The notes under the pieces: model-generated
Databases searched by the model: none
What the model saw: the letters and a program-made list of their open reading frames with translations, nothing else
Told to the model about the DNA's origin: nothing
In this document: one piece after another, positions 1 to 14,965 of the stretch
How positions within the stretch are numbered: position 1 is the stretch's first letter
Layout of the letters: each line of letters starts with the position of its first letter
Translations under genes and position numbers: made by a program
Assembly: GCA_024036415.1 (NCBI GenBank)
Contig: JAMWET010003404.1
Location: forward strand, 1-64,000
Direction of reading: 5' to 3'
DNA length: 64,000 nt
DNA from: Prochilodus magdalenae
Lineage: Eukaryota; Chordata; Actinopteri; Characiformes; Prochilodontidae

Positions 1-3000
1 GGAGGGGTGGGGGGGGGAGAAGAAGAGGAAAAAGTTTTAATAAAAGATAGGGAAATGTAAAAGGTTAAGATAATAAATTACAAAGTAAGGCAAATGTAAA
101 GGGCACCCTTAATGTTTTAATTTTGTATGTATAAATTATTGCATACTATAAGTGTTAAAACAGCACGTTTAAAAGCCCTTTAGACCCATCAGAGTACACA
201 TAAAGCCTTTTCCATTTCCTTTATAATACTTTTTCCTTAAATCTCATTTTATCCTTATAATTGTGTTGTTTTTATAAAAAATTTTTAAGCATTTTATATT
301 TAAAAGTTAAGTCTAAAAGTTGACTTGCATGTAACTTTACAGCTAACACAAAATTAATTCAAAGACAGTCTGAGATGCAATGCACAAATTGAATTAGGGT
401 CCTCCGATTAATAATTTTTATACACCATATCGTTCTCATTATCGTTCCGCTCATTCAGTCAGTAGAGAATTTGTGAGTTCCAAACTGTTATATGTCAGAC
501 TGTGCTTAGACTAGCTGGGGGCCGTGGAAAACATAGGAGAACCAGGATTTAGTCCATTGGCAAAAGGTAATGAAGTATCCAATACAAGCTGTGCCTAGAG
601 GACACTGAAGTAATATAAGCAAGTCTCATTAATGCTCATTGGTAAAAGCACAATTACAGAAAAATATGTTTTTCCCCCCTTTGCATCTTGGCATTGCTGG
701 AGTATTTCTTAAAAAAACTAAAATGCACAAATGTGTACAAACCTACACCGAAAGGAGTACAGAGCTGGCAGATGCTGCTTGTGGGTGTAGAAGGGTTTAA
801 TTAATGAGGTTTATTCCACATCTTTGTTTTTGTATACACTGGACTAGTTTTACGAGGATGGACAGGTGGGAGACACACGCATCAACACACAGGAACCCAG
901 CATCCATCGGGAAAATCTTACAGTCAGTCTTGGCAATCAAACCGCCACTGGATGAAAGATTACAAACGCAATATCTGCTGCCCATTCACCTGTCTCCTCC
1001 CTGTTCTCAAAGCTGGATATTTTGAGCGTAGAGGAGTGTCACATCCATAGGTATTTTGTATCCACAGAAACACGATATATAGAGAAGCAGATAATTTCAG
1101 ACCTATGAAATGAGCTGCAGTATTTTATACCCCACGGATACCCCTGTGTGTATTTACACTGGCTACTCAAACTCGTAATGTTTTGCTAAGTTTATAAATA
1201 AAAATTGTACATTTTCAAAAGGACATACTATTTCTCTCAAAGTTCACCACCCTGATAGACAAGCCTATTTTTTTTGTAAAAAAAAAAAATAATAAAAAAA
1301 AAAAAAAAGAAAAAAGACAAGTGAAAAAGGTTCTTTGATTTTTAATATTTTGAGACTTCTATCAGATGTTTAATTGGCCTTTTTGGGGAAAACAAGATAT
1401 TACTTTTATAGTAATACGCCATCCTGCATTGTTTACTGAAAGTTACTGTACTTTTAGAAGTATGATACTTTGTGTATACTGAAGGTGTTGATATGCACTT
1501 TATTATTTTTTTTTTTACGTTATTAGTTGTAACTTCATCTTAAATGCCTTTTTGAAAATTCTATTTAATATTGTTTGACTTGGGTGAATGCAATTGAGGT
1601 GTTGCCTGGTGTTGTGGTCGTTAAGAGCTGAAAGATTGTTGTGTTTTCACAAACCACATGTTAATGAGCTACATGAATTAAACGCTACTTTGCTAGTAGC
1701 TGCTGCTGGTTTACAGTTTCCAAAATTAAGTCCAACAGTTAAAGAGTTTGTCCACACACTGATTCCACTGCAAACCCTAATTGCTCTATTGTTTTAAACC
1801 AGACTACTGTGACATCAAGTTGCCGTTTGGTAGATTTGTCAATTTAAAAAATAATTAAAAAAAAAAGAGTCAGTACTTTAACATGTATTTGGGCAACACT
1901 GACAGAAAATAAAATGCATGTGGCTTTCCTTAAAGTTTCAGTGGACTTGTGTTACTAGATATGTTAATAGCATTTTTGATAAAATAAAAACTGGCGCCCG
2001 GTTGTATAATGTCTTTGAATATTTCAGTATAAATCTTTTTGTAAAGGTGATTTTAAGGCAGAATAGGTGTTTGCAGCTTGTTTATCCATTGCCTTGTTTG
2101 GGGGTCAGTTTCCCTATGTGATATTTCACCCTCCCCACATCTTTTCTTTGCAGTTGTTTAATATCACACACCAGTTTGTGTATGTACTTTGATTTTAAAA
2201 CTTGGATTAAAACAAGAATGACGATACTGTTCCCAAAACTGGCTGACTAATTCCAATACTTCTTTTTTAGTGAAACCTTAAATTACACCTGAACTTCCTT
2301 AACGAACATTTAGCACTGCTAAATGTTGAGTTGTAGTATAAATTCCATTGTTTCATTGTCCATTATGATGTTAAATGCTGATGTGTAATTTGAAAAGCTG
2401 AAAAGCTTAAATATTTGAAGAATCTTTGAATTTAGAATGATGGCAAACACATTCTTTACATTCCACAGGGGGCCCATGATCATGTTCTAGAGAAAATATA
2501 TTTTTGTAAGCAACCACAAACTCAACCAAGTAGCATAATACAATAGTTAAAACTCTCTTAACGGGGCATTCCGGCCAAAATGACAAATTAAACTGTTGCT
2601 GCATTTGTTGTAAAACCTCTTACTTGTTTCTTTTGATGATGCATTTTGAAGGTAGGAGAAATTTTAAAAAAGAAACTGCTTTGGAGTCTCAAATATATGC
2701 TGCTAAGAAGCTTAATAACTTATTCCATAAATGTAAGAACTGTATAACTTAAGTAACGGTTTTCATATCATTGTTAGAATTGAGAGAATGGATTACTCAT
2801 ATGACAAAAATCACTTGCTAAAAGAGTGGGGACGCCCTTGGTCAGTGTTTTGTTTAATTTAAAGTGAATTTTATGTTCACTATGTGCATTGCTATAATAT
2901 TTCTCAATAATAGGAAATTTGTCAGCAATATTATTTTTATTAGTACTATATTTATTAGTATTTTGCTCTTAACGTGCTAAGAAATGTGATAACTTGCCCC

Positions 3001-4632
3001 TTGTATTAATATAGTAATATCTTATTACATATTGGACAGTTGATTACATCAGTTGATACATAAGTAATACAGTACTGTATAATTGTGAATTCATTATTTT
3101 AACAAAATTACCACACACAAACCTTTAAGAGCAGTTACTAAAGTTCTCTTGCACTGTTTTGTGCTTCGGCAGAATGTAGAAAATAGACTATAAATTAACA
3201 CAAGTTAACCAAATATATATAGTTGTGTCATCCCTCTGAAAAAATGATCAATCGAACAGAAAATCACAGTAATCTAAAAGGCATTTCAGTAAAATTACAA
3301 ACAGCTTACTACATTATCACTGTAAGTGCTTACTGTATTACATTATTGGGTTCTTACGTTACCAGGTTTATTGCATTTTTGACCAAATTTTTTACATTCC
3401 TGACTTCTGCAATTCCCATTTACTATTAATTTGCTGAATTTAACATTTGCACTGTGCTGCAAAGGTTCGCAGAAAAATGCCAAATGCCACAATAATCCCT
3501 AAGTGTTCTTTGTAGGGCATGTGTTACATTCATTAAGAAAATGAACAGACTGTGTAATTTGACCAAGGGTGTTTAAACTTTTGCATGCAACTGTGCAAGC
3601 TTCTCTTCTGAGGCTGAAAGGCTTAAATGAGTGCATTTTGCACTGAATGACGAAAGAATCAATTTTGTTAAGAGACTACTAGCTTGTTGAACAGTGGCTA
3701 GCAGTCAGGATGGGTTGACACCACAGCGACTCTAGTGAGAAAACACTGAGACTATATAAAGCTGTAAGTTCTGTCAAACTGATGAGGCTAAGGAAAGTAA
3801 TGCTGCTTATGAAATAACACATCACACAATAACATGAAACTCTATTTTTATGCTGGAGTGCCCCTTTAAGCTTAATATTAACACTCACCCAATCAGAAGC
3901 AATTATCTCACACAAGCTTGATTAATCTGAATAGTGAACATAATATTTAATTTAACTGTTATGAGTGTAAATGTTTGTATGGTTTTGTATATTGTAGTGA
4001 CACGTATCATGCTACTTAGCATTTGGTGCCTTACAGAAGGATTACTGGCAAATATACAACAACACTGTACATAGTGTAAATACTGCCAGGACAACATGGA
4101 GTCCAAATATTTTCTGTATTCAGTTTTTACTTTTTCTTTATTTGCGAACAGATCAAGCTTTTGGGCTTTTTACAAGTTATGGAAATGGTAGCTTATGTAC
4201 CTGTTTATGTTCATTAAATTTGAATTTGCCTATAAATCTAAATATGTGTCATATCTTTTGTACTTATACATGTAATTGTAACCATCCTGATACAGGACAG
4301 AAGGCTGGAGCGTAGTACTGTTAGCCAAGTTCTCTTCTCACAACCACTAAACCTGTTAAGTAACTGATGAGTCTGTTTGAGCAGGAAAGTCAGACTGTGC
4401 TGGACATTTGTCTGCCCTGACAAATCAGAGACATTTTCTTTCTCCTTTGATGCATTGTCACACCTCCACTATGCCCAGTGTCACAGTTTTGCATAATACA
4501 TTGTTACACCTCTGGTAGACATTGTAATCAGTTCACCTCACCATTATTGTACTCTAAGAACTCTGACCTGTTAAATGTTTCTGTAATGAAGCATTGTGCA
4601 TCAGAGCACGTTACATCTCAACAACTGAACTA
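1..4632. other. Non-coding AT-rich stretch, possibly a distal 3' UTR
   Basis: No open reading frame here resembles a known protein; all are short. The stretch is AT-rich and contains several poly(A)-signal-like AATAAA hexamers (for example near 1197 and 1909) and an A-rich run at 1270-1315. This would fit a long 3' UTR or 3' flank of a gene lying left of the window, but no coding end is visible, so that is only an inference. Otherwise I see nothing specific. Confidence 0.3.
1263..1316. repeat. Low-complexity T-run/A-run tract
   Basis: A short T run is followed by a long A-rich tract interrupted only by occasional T and G. It is simple low-complexity DNA, possibly the remnant of a retroposed poly(A) tail; no element body was recognised next to it. 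Confidence 0.7.
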
Positions 4633-5160
4633 CAGTGGGGCAAAAAAGTATTTAGTCAACTGATTGTGCAAGTTCTCCTACTTAGAAAGATGAGAGAGGT
4701 CTGTAATTTTTATCATAGGTACTCTTCAACTATGAAAGACAAGATGAAAAAAAAAATTAATGTCTTCACCAGGTTTGCACACACTGTAGCTGGTATTTTG
4801 GCCCATTCCTCCATGCAGATCTCCTCTAGAGCAGTGAGGTTTTGGGGCGGTTGCTGGGCAACATAGACTTTCAACTCCCTCCACAAATTGTCTATGGGGT
4901 TGAGGTCTGGAGACTGGCTAGGCCACTCTAGGACCTTGAAATGTTTTTTACGGAACCGCTCCTTCGTTGCCCGAGCGGTGTGTTTGGGAACATTGTCATG
5001 CTGGAAGACCGAGCCACATTCCATCTTCAATGCTCTCACTGATGGAAGGAGGTTTGGGCTTAAAATCTCATGATACATGGCCCCGTTCCTTCTTCCCTTA
5101 ACCTGTCCCCTTTGCAGAAATACAGCCCCAAAGCATGATGTTTTTACCCCCATGCTTCAC
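4633..5160 (-). mobile_element. Truncated Tc1-like DNA transposon
   Basis: The left edge is a typical Tc1-family terminus: a TA target dinucleotide at 4631-4632 followed by CAGTGGGGCAAAAAAGTATT, then the subterminal sequence usual for a very common fish Tc1 family. A minus-strand transposase C-terminal half follows. Homology stops abruptly near 5160, so the N-terminal half of the transposase (DNA-binding region and first catalytic Asp) and the second terminal inverted repeat are missing. It is therefore a dead 3'-end fragment lying about 1.25 kb upstream of the deltex gene start. Confidence 0.88.
4752..5153 (-). pseudogene. Tc1-like transposase, C-terminal fragment
   Basis: The minus strand encodes about 130 residues of Tc1 transposase, reading without a stop up to the motif ending ANLVKTL near 4752; the frame then runs on into terminal-repeat DNA. 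The second catalytic Asp lies in QHDNVPKHT and the third acidic position in [15 protein letters not shown]. The third residue is Asp, 34 residues after the second (DD34D spacing), where most Tc1 enzymes have Glu; this may be a family trait or a mutation. The N-terminal helix-turn-helix domains and the first catalytic Asp are absent, so no functional enzyme can be made. The open frame suggests the fragment is not very old. Confidence 0.85.
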
Positions 5161-5346
5161 ATTATTAAAGCACAGGCTTACCTTGTCTGAAGCTCAGGGC
5201 CTCTGATTGGGCCTGATCTGGGCCTACCGAGACCAAGCACAGGCTTGTCCAATAGATTAAATAAATCATATTTTAATTAGCTGAATTGGTTGAGAAAGTT
5301 CAATTTGATCCGTTTTCTGTGAAGCCCGGTATCCGCGCCAGTGTTT

Positions 5347-5359
5347 GAAACTGAAATTT
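5347..5359 (+). promoter_or_regulatory. ISRE/IRF-like motif
   Basis: GAAACTGAAATTT contains a perfect GAAANNGAAA core, the sequence bound by interferon regulatory factors and ISGF3. It lies about 1.06 kb upstream of the deltex start codon and about 190 bp past the end of the truncated Tc1 fragment. Function is inferred; a 10-bp core like this also occurs by chance. Confidence 0.4.
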
Positions 5360-6186
5360 AGCTAGCGGCTAAAAGATGAAACTGTGGAGCGATGTACGTG
5401 CTGTTTGTTCACGTAGACAAGCGGCTGCGTCATGAGCGTAACTTTAACTTTCTTACCCAGGTGCTACGCGTGTTACTGGAGACTCTCACTAGAAATCAGA
5501 TAATTCCGTTTGTCCAGGATTTTACACCGTGCAAGGACTGTTTCCATATTGGAACGGGAATTTAGAAGGAGAACCCAAAAATAAAAAAGCACCCAAAAAT
5601 AGCGATATGGACGGGTTGGAAAAGTTAGAATGTCGCTAAAGCTAAAAGGCGTGATTGAGAAGAGTTTTAGATGAATTCTTAATTCAAACATTAAAGTCAC
5701 AATTTCCATTGCCCTATCTTATTGCTAGGCGTAAAGCGTATGAATACCGGTGAACGGTGCTGTTACGGTTATGCCCAGCGTTTCGCCCACAGCTTACACT
5801 CCGCCAGCGTGTAAAACGCAATGGCGATACTAACAGTGGACGCGGTTGCGTGGTGACCTGAAATGGTTAGCCCCATAGATGGTCGGATCTTGGTGTGATG
5901 CCTTTTAAAGGCTGCTTCTGCCGTAACCAAATGCCGAATCCAAAGCTCGTTTGAAGAATGAACGGTTCTTCAGTCGGCCACTTGCGAACGTATTCACTGT
6001 GCTCTCGAGATTTTTACAGTCAGTTATTTTATATTATACCATCGCTGCTAAATTATGCCATCCAAAATACGCTGAATATCCACTGATGTATGTATGTACG
6101 GGCTCTTTAAAAGTCAGACACCGCCTCCCTTCCGTTGGAGAGGCGCGATTACTGCAGGTATTACGGCTCTCCTCTTCCTCCTTCCG

Positions 6187-6199
6187 CAAAAGCGAAACT
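6187..6199 (+). promoter_or_regulatory. Near-consensus ISRE motif close to the deltex start
   Basis: CAAAAGCGAAACT differs by one base from the NGAAANNGAAACT ISRE consensus. It lies 216 bp upstream of the deltex ATG, next to TTCC-rich ETS-like sequence, a typical arrangement in interferon-inducible promoters. In mammals DTX3L is interferon-inducible, so the site is plausible, but it has not been tested. Confidence 0.42.
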
Positions 6200-6414
6200 A
6201 AAGATTTGAACGGTTCGCCGTTAGTGGCCAACCTGGTTTATACTTCGTTACATTTTCAACTTGAGCATGTTCAGTTGTAGGTGCTGAGATTACATCATGT
6301 TGAGTCTACACAGGGTCCCTCGTCCTCGCTGTTAAAAGCGCTAGTACTCCAGGATCTTGTTGTACTTGGGTGGTTGTTTGTGTACGTTTGCTCTGCCTGG
6401 CAACGCGGCGCGCC

Positions 6415-9075
<2,661 letters not shown>

Positions 9076-9077
<2 letters not shown>

Positions 9078-9273
9078 TAAATCACACACTGTGTACTGAA
9101 CTCCTGGCAAACACAATATTCACTAGATATGCATATGCAGTTATTCTCAAACTGTTCTTTTAAAGACAACGTCAAACAATCAGTTTCCAGATATACTTTG
9201 ATTCCAAGTATTACAATGTTAAATGAAACGTTGATTTCCATGAACAGTATCATATGTATTAAATGTATTAAAT
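9076..9273 (+). terminator. Candidate poly(A) signals of the deltex gene
   Basis: AATAAA overlaps the stop codon (9076-9081), and ATTAAA variants follow at 9258-9263 and 9268-9273. The latter pair, about 180 bp after the stop, is the most reasonable 3' end; another AATAAA lies at 10143-10148. Without transcript data the true cleavage site is unknown. Confidence 0.3.
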
Positions 9274-12200
9274 ACTATTGTAACTAGACATAATCATTAT
9301 GGCTGCTTGTTATATTCTTTGTAACAGTATGTGCAGTGCTGTTGCACCAACCTTAGTTTGTCAAATCACAGTTGCACACCTTTGCCAGAAATTAGGGAGG
9401 GCTGGACTGGTGAGATTGCATAGTGTGAGGATGTGATAAAGTAATTCTCAGATCACATGCACTGGTATAAAAACATTGTGATTGTTGTGACACATATTAG
9501 CGAACAAGCCCTTTACATGCAAAGACAAAATAGAGATGGTTGGAAACATAATTTCTATCACAACAGTCATTTTGTCATATTCCAGCTACAGTAGTTTATG
9601 TTATACGAGTCTGCTGATTGTGCTTTTTTAAAGATAAACAGCTAGGTAAGCAGCAATGAGTCTGATGAATGTACATACTATCATTGACTTGATTATTAAA
9701 TTAGAATGTTTAAATTAGATACTAAATGTACATTTACATAATGTACATAAAAATTAAAATACCAAATGTTTGCATGTGGTTGGATTATTAATCTGAACTA
9801 GATTAAACCCGTTGGGGGAAATCAAATGTACATCATTGTTAGTTTTGCAACTAACATTGCAAACCCTATGAAAGCTAGGGACCAGATCCCAATCTCCAAA
9901 ACAAGAACTAAACTGGTTGACTAAACTTTCTCCAAATCCTATAGGCAGTCTCTTTTCAGCGTTAGTGTCTTGGAAACTAAATTAAATAGTGTCTTTAAAC
10001 GTTAGCTAATGGATGCATTTCCCTGGGTAGGTTGGGGGGTGTTTAGAGGGGGCATATGTGTTTTACCATTCATTGCCAAGGGTTTAACATATTATCCCCA
10101 GACCTTTATCTTGAGATCACCTCTGGTCCCATGAAACTTATCAATAAATATACAAGCTGAAACTGGTCTAATCATTGCAGGGTAACCAGACAAATATTGT
10201 TAAGTAATGGAAAAAACTGGACAAAGGTGTCAATTTAATATGTTTATTATGTTTCTGCTGGGTATATTTGTTATTATATGGTATAGTATAATATAAGCCT
10301 GTTCAGAAGAGTGTATTTCACCCAAAACACTATGATACCCCCGTGGTAGAATATGAATTCCATAGGGTCCACTCCGATTGTGTCTTCCCACAATAGATGG
10401 AAAACTTTAGGGAAAAAATATGTTAAGTGTTATGACATGGTGTCAAACCTCCTGCCTGTAACACCATAAACCCACACAGATTAAGATCTGTATATATCTG
10501 TATAAATAACCTCTCTTGGCTAATTGCTACATTTTCCATAAGCTAAACAGGCATCTTTGACCCTATTTGATATCATTAACATCAAAAAACAACAAGAGAT
10601 CATGAAAAAGAACATCTGAAATGCTATTCTACAAGCATTAGGCACTAAGATTCTCGCTGGTCAGTGGTAACCCTTATGCTGGCTTAGTAGATTGATTACA
10701 GTCAGGTGGTTTGTCAGTATTACAGGACTAGAAGCACACAGTAGTACAAAACTTTAAAAAAGATATTTGGAGTTAAGCTCACTGCCTGCACCTACTGCAC
10801 ATAATGACAGTATCTAAAAAGTGTGAGTTCATTATTAGACACTTGTTGCTGCACCTGTGTAAGGTAGCATGATTAAACTTCTCCACGTTTGTTGTGCAAA
10901 TGTTGAGAATCTATTGTCTCTACTTATCAGATGTGACATTTGCATTTTGATTGCTGCAGGTGAGGACACGTGAAAGCATTTTAAGTTGCTACAGCACCCT
11001 CAGCACCCCCTTCCAGCTCTTTCAGTATCCCTGGATGTGGGATTCCAGTGTAGGAAATTAAAGTTGTGACCTGTGTTTGGATAGTTCACCTTGTTTGACC
11101 TAGTCGTGAGGATACTGCACCTTGTTGAACCTCTACATTAGTTTTCTTCTTGCTTGTGGTTGACAAACAAATTGTCCTACATTAAAGGGATCACAAGCAG
11201 TCTGAGTAGACTGCTACTCCTTTGAGTATTTGGAAATTTAATTTATAAGAAAATAAAGTTAATCTCAGCATAACCATACAAAATCTGTGCAAAAACCCTT
11301 TGAAATACTTTAAAATGTGTTTAGCAAAATGACTACTACTTCTACTACTAATACTAATAAAGTATAACTTAAAGTTATTGTTTTAAGAAATAAAAATGCT
11401 TAGAAATAAACTTTACATCTTTATTTTTCTTTGTGAAAACCATAAAGGGTTATTAGGCTACTCAGCTAATCCTAATGTTAGCTAACAGGTTGTATAGCTA
11501 GTTTCCAGCTTGACTATTGGAATTCGTTTTTAAATGGAGGACAAACGTATGTTAGTCTACTTGCCACTTCACCTAGACAAAAACAGATAAATCTACTTTT
11601 CCTTACTTGTGAATAAAAACTACTAATACTCTAGCAAAAAGTTAATGAGACTTGCCATTAACTGAAATATGCATAGCAACCTGATTTAACTTGGTTTAAC
11701 TGGTTAGGCCTATTTATATGCTTTGATGTTACTAATTTCCTACTGCGTACAAAATAATATAGGACATGCTATATTTCACAAGATTGAACCGTATTTATTT
11801 GTTTCAGGAACAAAATATAATATTAATACACTGACCTGGTAGCTGGATAATAGCTAACAGCTAACAGGCTTTTTATGCCCTGGAAAGATTAATTTGCAAC
11901 CTTTCAGTTAAAATCTTTTCTAAAAGAGTCTTATGAAATGTTTGTGGAATTTTAACTGAGCATATTTGGATTCTAATTTGTGGGTCAGCCTGAACGACCA
12001 TCCTAATTCAGCACTAGACCAGCATAGATCATTTTTTTTAGCAGGGGTGAGCAAGAGCTACATATCTATATTAGATAGGGTTAATCAGCATAGGCCTGAG
12101 GTAAGCGTAATGTAGTGTGAGCTCTGCTAATGTCCTGCCATTAACTATGTTCACTGTCTAGCTAAAGCATAAGAGATTTTAACATAAATAGTTAAACTGC

Positions 12201-13989
12201 ATTGGCTAAAACTACTGCACTGAGTCATCAGGCAATGATATGACAGAGCCAACAACAGGTGTGACACTCGAATACTATCTGTAATAAAGCGCCACTTCTC
12301 TACTTTTAAACGACAGTTGTTTTCCATATTTTCCCCACTGAGCATCACATTAATTTGCTTTTGCTTTTTTTTCAGGAACATTCATTCAATTAAACAAACA
12401 CCTGAATATCTTCTTCGTTACAGACCCTCCACTGTGAATACTCCTCTCTGTATCTCAAGGAATTTTGGATCCATACCGGTGCGGTTGCCGTAAGAGCACC
12501 TAAGGCTTTCCCGAACACCCCTTCGAACACCAAAATGAGGAATGGCATATTCTATGGGCATGTAGTCCTTCTATGAACGTGCAATTAAGGACTGCAAGTG
12601 TGCTAGCAGACGAGACACTAATTAGTATATCTTATGCCTCAACTTGACACGCTCTTTGTTAGTATAATTTGTTAATTACAGGTCGAGGTTGGTCTAGATC
12701 TTCAATGCTGGTCTCAAAATACTTGAAAGTGGTGCTTGTACATGTTTAAGTGCAGGAGCCCCAGGTGGTTTCGAATCCTAGAAACACTCGTTGAGCAGAG
12801 TGGGTTCACTCACACTTATGCACCTACACCTACATCATCGACTGATGACACTGTTTGTAGATGGTTTTTGAAGCAGCAGTAAGCCTGGGGAATACATTGT
12901 TTAGCTGCTTCCCCTACCAAACAGCAAGCTTCTAATTTTCTGATATTTCTAACTAACCAGAGTAATGACACTGGTCTGCCACTGCTTCACCATACCCTTC
13001 ATAGCTTAGGATGAAGCTTAGTATAATTATATACTGTTAAAAAGCTTTACAGTGTAGCACAGCATGTTTGTACGTCTGAAAACCTTCCCAATTTCCCAAG
13101 ACATTGGGGGAAAAAGTCACCAAAGACAGAAGATGTATACGAACTCAATTAATGTGTGTAAGAGCGCATTACCAAACTAGGAAAAGCAGTATTGTGCTCC
13201 CATTGAAGCTAGCATTAGCATATAGTGAGTTAGCAGCCTGCCAACATGGGGCCCTCTGAATACTGGGCGATATTTTGCACAGTGAATATATCCGTGTAAC
13301 CTGGATCCAAGTACAACAAGTAGATGTAAGCCCAGAACATGCAACAACATTTAGACACATGTCTAATATTTTGTCCTGTGAATGAAGGTGTGATAATTAC
13401 TTAAAAATACAATCGGTGAAGCACACGAGTATAAATTACGTATCTGTCTGTGTTGGTATCCGTTGTCCATGTCTACAGCTTTACAAATGACCACATCTGC
13501 TCTGTTTAGATGCCGTATTGAATGGGTTATATGTCATATTAGGGAAATCTTGGAACATTAAAAAAAAAAATGAAACATTATTTTTTTCCCTGCATGGTTA
13601 GTGCACAATCGCTCCTTTAGTTAAAATATCAGGAAAAAATAAATCATAAAATAAATATGTCATAACTTTTGCCCATACCACAGTATATGTTTTACGGTAT
13701 ATGTTTTTGACACTAACATGTCATTGCAGTGCTGAGAATGATGAATCACCCAAATAATACCTGCTCTGTGGGGTAACCGACAGGGTAAAAGGGGGCTAAC
13801 AAGGTATAAAAAATTCTCATGAACTGATGATCAACAGCATAGATAACAGAATCAATCTGTTAGTTAGAAGTTATAGACATCCAACTACAGACATCAAAAA
13901 GTCAAACAGTAAAAAGTGTTATAGGAACACTCATGGTCAACTAAAGACTAAGACCGACAAATTAAATAAATAGGAATCACATGACCACC
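9274..13989. other. Intergenic AT-rich DNA, no gene seen
   Basis: All reading frames are short and unlike known proteins. The only hint of structure is a tRNA B-box-like string near 12768 that could be a SINE remnant. No RNA gene or transposon body was recognised. Confidence 0.6.
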
Positions 13990-14055
13990 TGCTTTTCTGG
14001 AATAAAACCTGCAGCCACACCAGCCCTTTGTGGATAAGATTGGAGACCCTTGTTT
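13990..14055 (+). repeat. Dispersed repeat fragment (family shared with 62140-62206)
   Basis: The stretch around CAGCCACACCAGCCCTTTGT and the following GATAAGATTGGAGACC matches a repeat end seen very commonly in fish DNA, and a second, more decayed copy lies at 62140-62206 in the same orientation. The family is probably a non-autonomous DNA transposon; I do not assign a name. Confidence 0.6.
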
Positions 14056-14333
14056 TACCGGTTTATAGTGAAGGAGAGTGAATGGCAAAATTACAGCAAA
14101 TATGCTAACCAATGTGTGTTAGGTTTCACAAATTGTCCCATATACACAAAGCTCCTACAGGTAGGAGTTCTAATTAAGGATCAGATATTCATGTCCTATT
14201 TACAATAATCAGCACTTCTAATCTCAGAGGCTTCGTGCATACAGGCTGTTGTTAGTAATATGACCACTCTGTTACCAAATATTATACTGAGCTGTAGATT
14301 TTTAGGTCCAAATTCTGCTGTTCTAGAACTGAT

Positions 14334-14418
14334 CCACATGGGGGCAGTAGAGATCTTCAGCAGAACAGACCCCACTTAGACGTCCTGCTATTTTACCCAT
14401 TGACCGCTAGATGGCAGC
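14334..14418 (+). promoter_or_regulatory. Tandem CTCF-like motifs, same orientation
   Basis: CCGCTAGATGGCAGC at 14404-14418 fits the vertebrate CTCF core CCNSNAGRKGGCRS at every position. CCACATGGGGGCAG at 14334-14347 fits with a single mismatch. Both point the same way, 70 bp apart, in gene-free DNA. This would suit an insulator or loop anchor to the right of the deltex gene. Binding is inferred from motif match only. Confidence 0.45.
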
Positions 14419-14649
14419 ATGACCAGCCCTGTGGACGTCTGTGCACATAAAACATCCATCCTATATTTAGTCTAATAATTATGTTAGCGTGAGACTTTCA
14501 TTTCAGCAACACACGCATCAAGCAAATTCATGCCTAATCGATTTTCCCCCCTCACAACACCTACTCTTAATGTTTCAGTCCTCTGACTCACGGAAAAAGA
14601 GCACTTATATTAGCCTCCATAGCCCAGGCTGAGTTAAAGACACTGCAGT

Positions 14650-14965
14650 CCCCCAAACCCCACTAGACTCGCGCCGTGCTGTTGTTTCTGTAGATTAACT
14701 CTCGGCTCGGCGGATGAAACGTCCTCGCGCGAGTCTGTTTAGGTACAATGTATCCGGGGACTTTGTAGTTTGCATCGTGTCTGAGTGACCGGGAAGTTAA
14801 TGATGAGGTGCCGCTGCTCTAATTGGACTGAGGATTTGCCATTGAAATGGCTCTCGGACACTCGTACAATCGGCCACCTGCAAATGGCCGTGTGCTGAAT
14901 GGGGCAGATTAGGGGTCCGGAGCAGGAGGGTTCTGCAGCAACCTCGCAGTACGTACTGACTCCAC
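14650..14965. promoter_or_regulatory. CpG-rich block, regulatory candidate
   Basis: GC and CpG content jump well above the flanks (clusters such as CTCGCGCCG, GGCTCGGCGG, CCTCGCGCGAG). No open frame of note spans it, and it starts about 230 bp after the CTCF-like pair. It resembles an enhancer or a CpG-island promoter without an attached gene. Function is not shown by the sequence. Confidence 0.35.

Larger units (their letters stand above)
5161..6414 (+). promoter_or_regulatory. CpG-richer upstream/promoter region of the deltex gene
   Basis: Compared with the flanks, this stretch holds many more CpG dinucleotides (especially about 5320-5480, 5740-5900 and 6110-6420), as expected of a vertebrate housekeeping or inducible promoter. 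It carries two ISRE/IRF-like motifs (annotated separately), an Sp1-like CCGCCTCCC at about 6121-6129 and ETS-like TTCC repeats at about 6174-6185. No convincing TATA box is positioned with the gene, and the transcription start cannot be fixed. Reading frames inside it are short and unlike known proteins. Confidence 0.5.

Noticed and set aside
12740..12800. tRNA-derived SINE or tRNA gene (B-box-like GGTTTCGAATCC)
   Set aside because: The B box has an extra T, no proper A box or cloverleaf could be found upstream, and there is no defined tail. At most it is a decayed SINE remnant.
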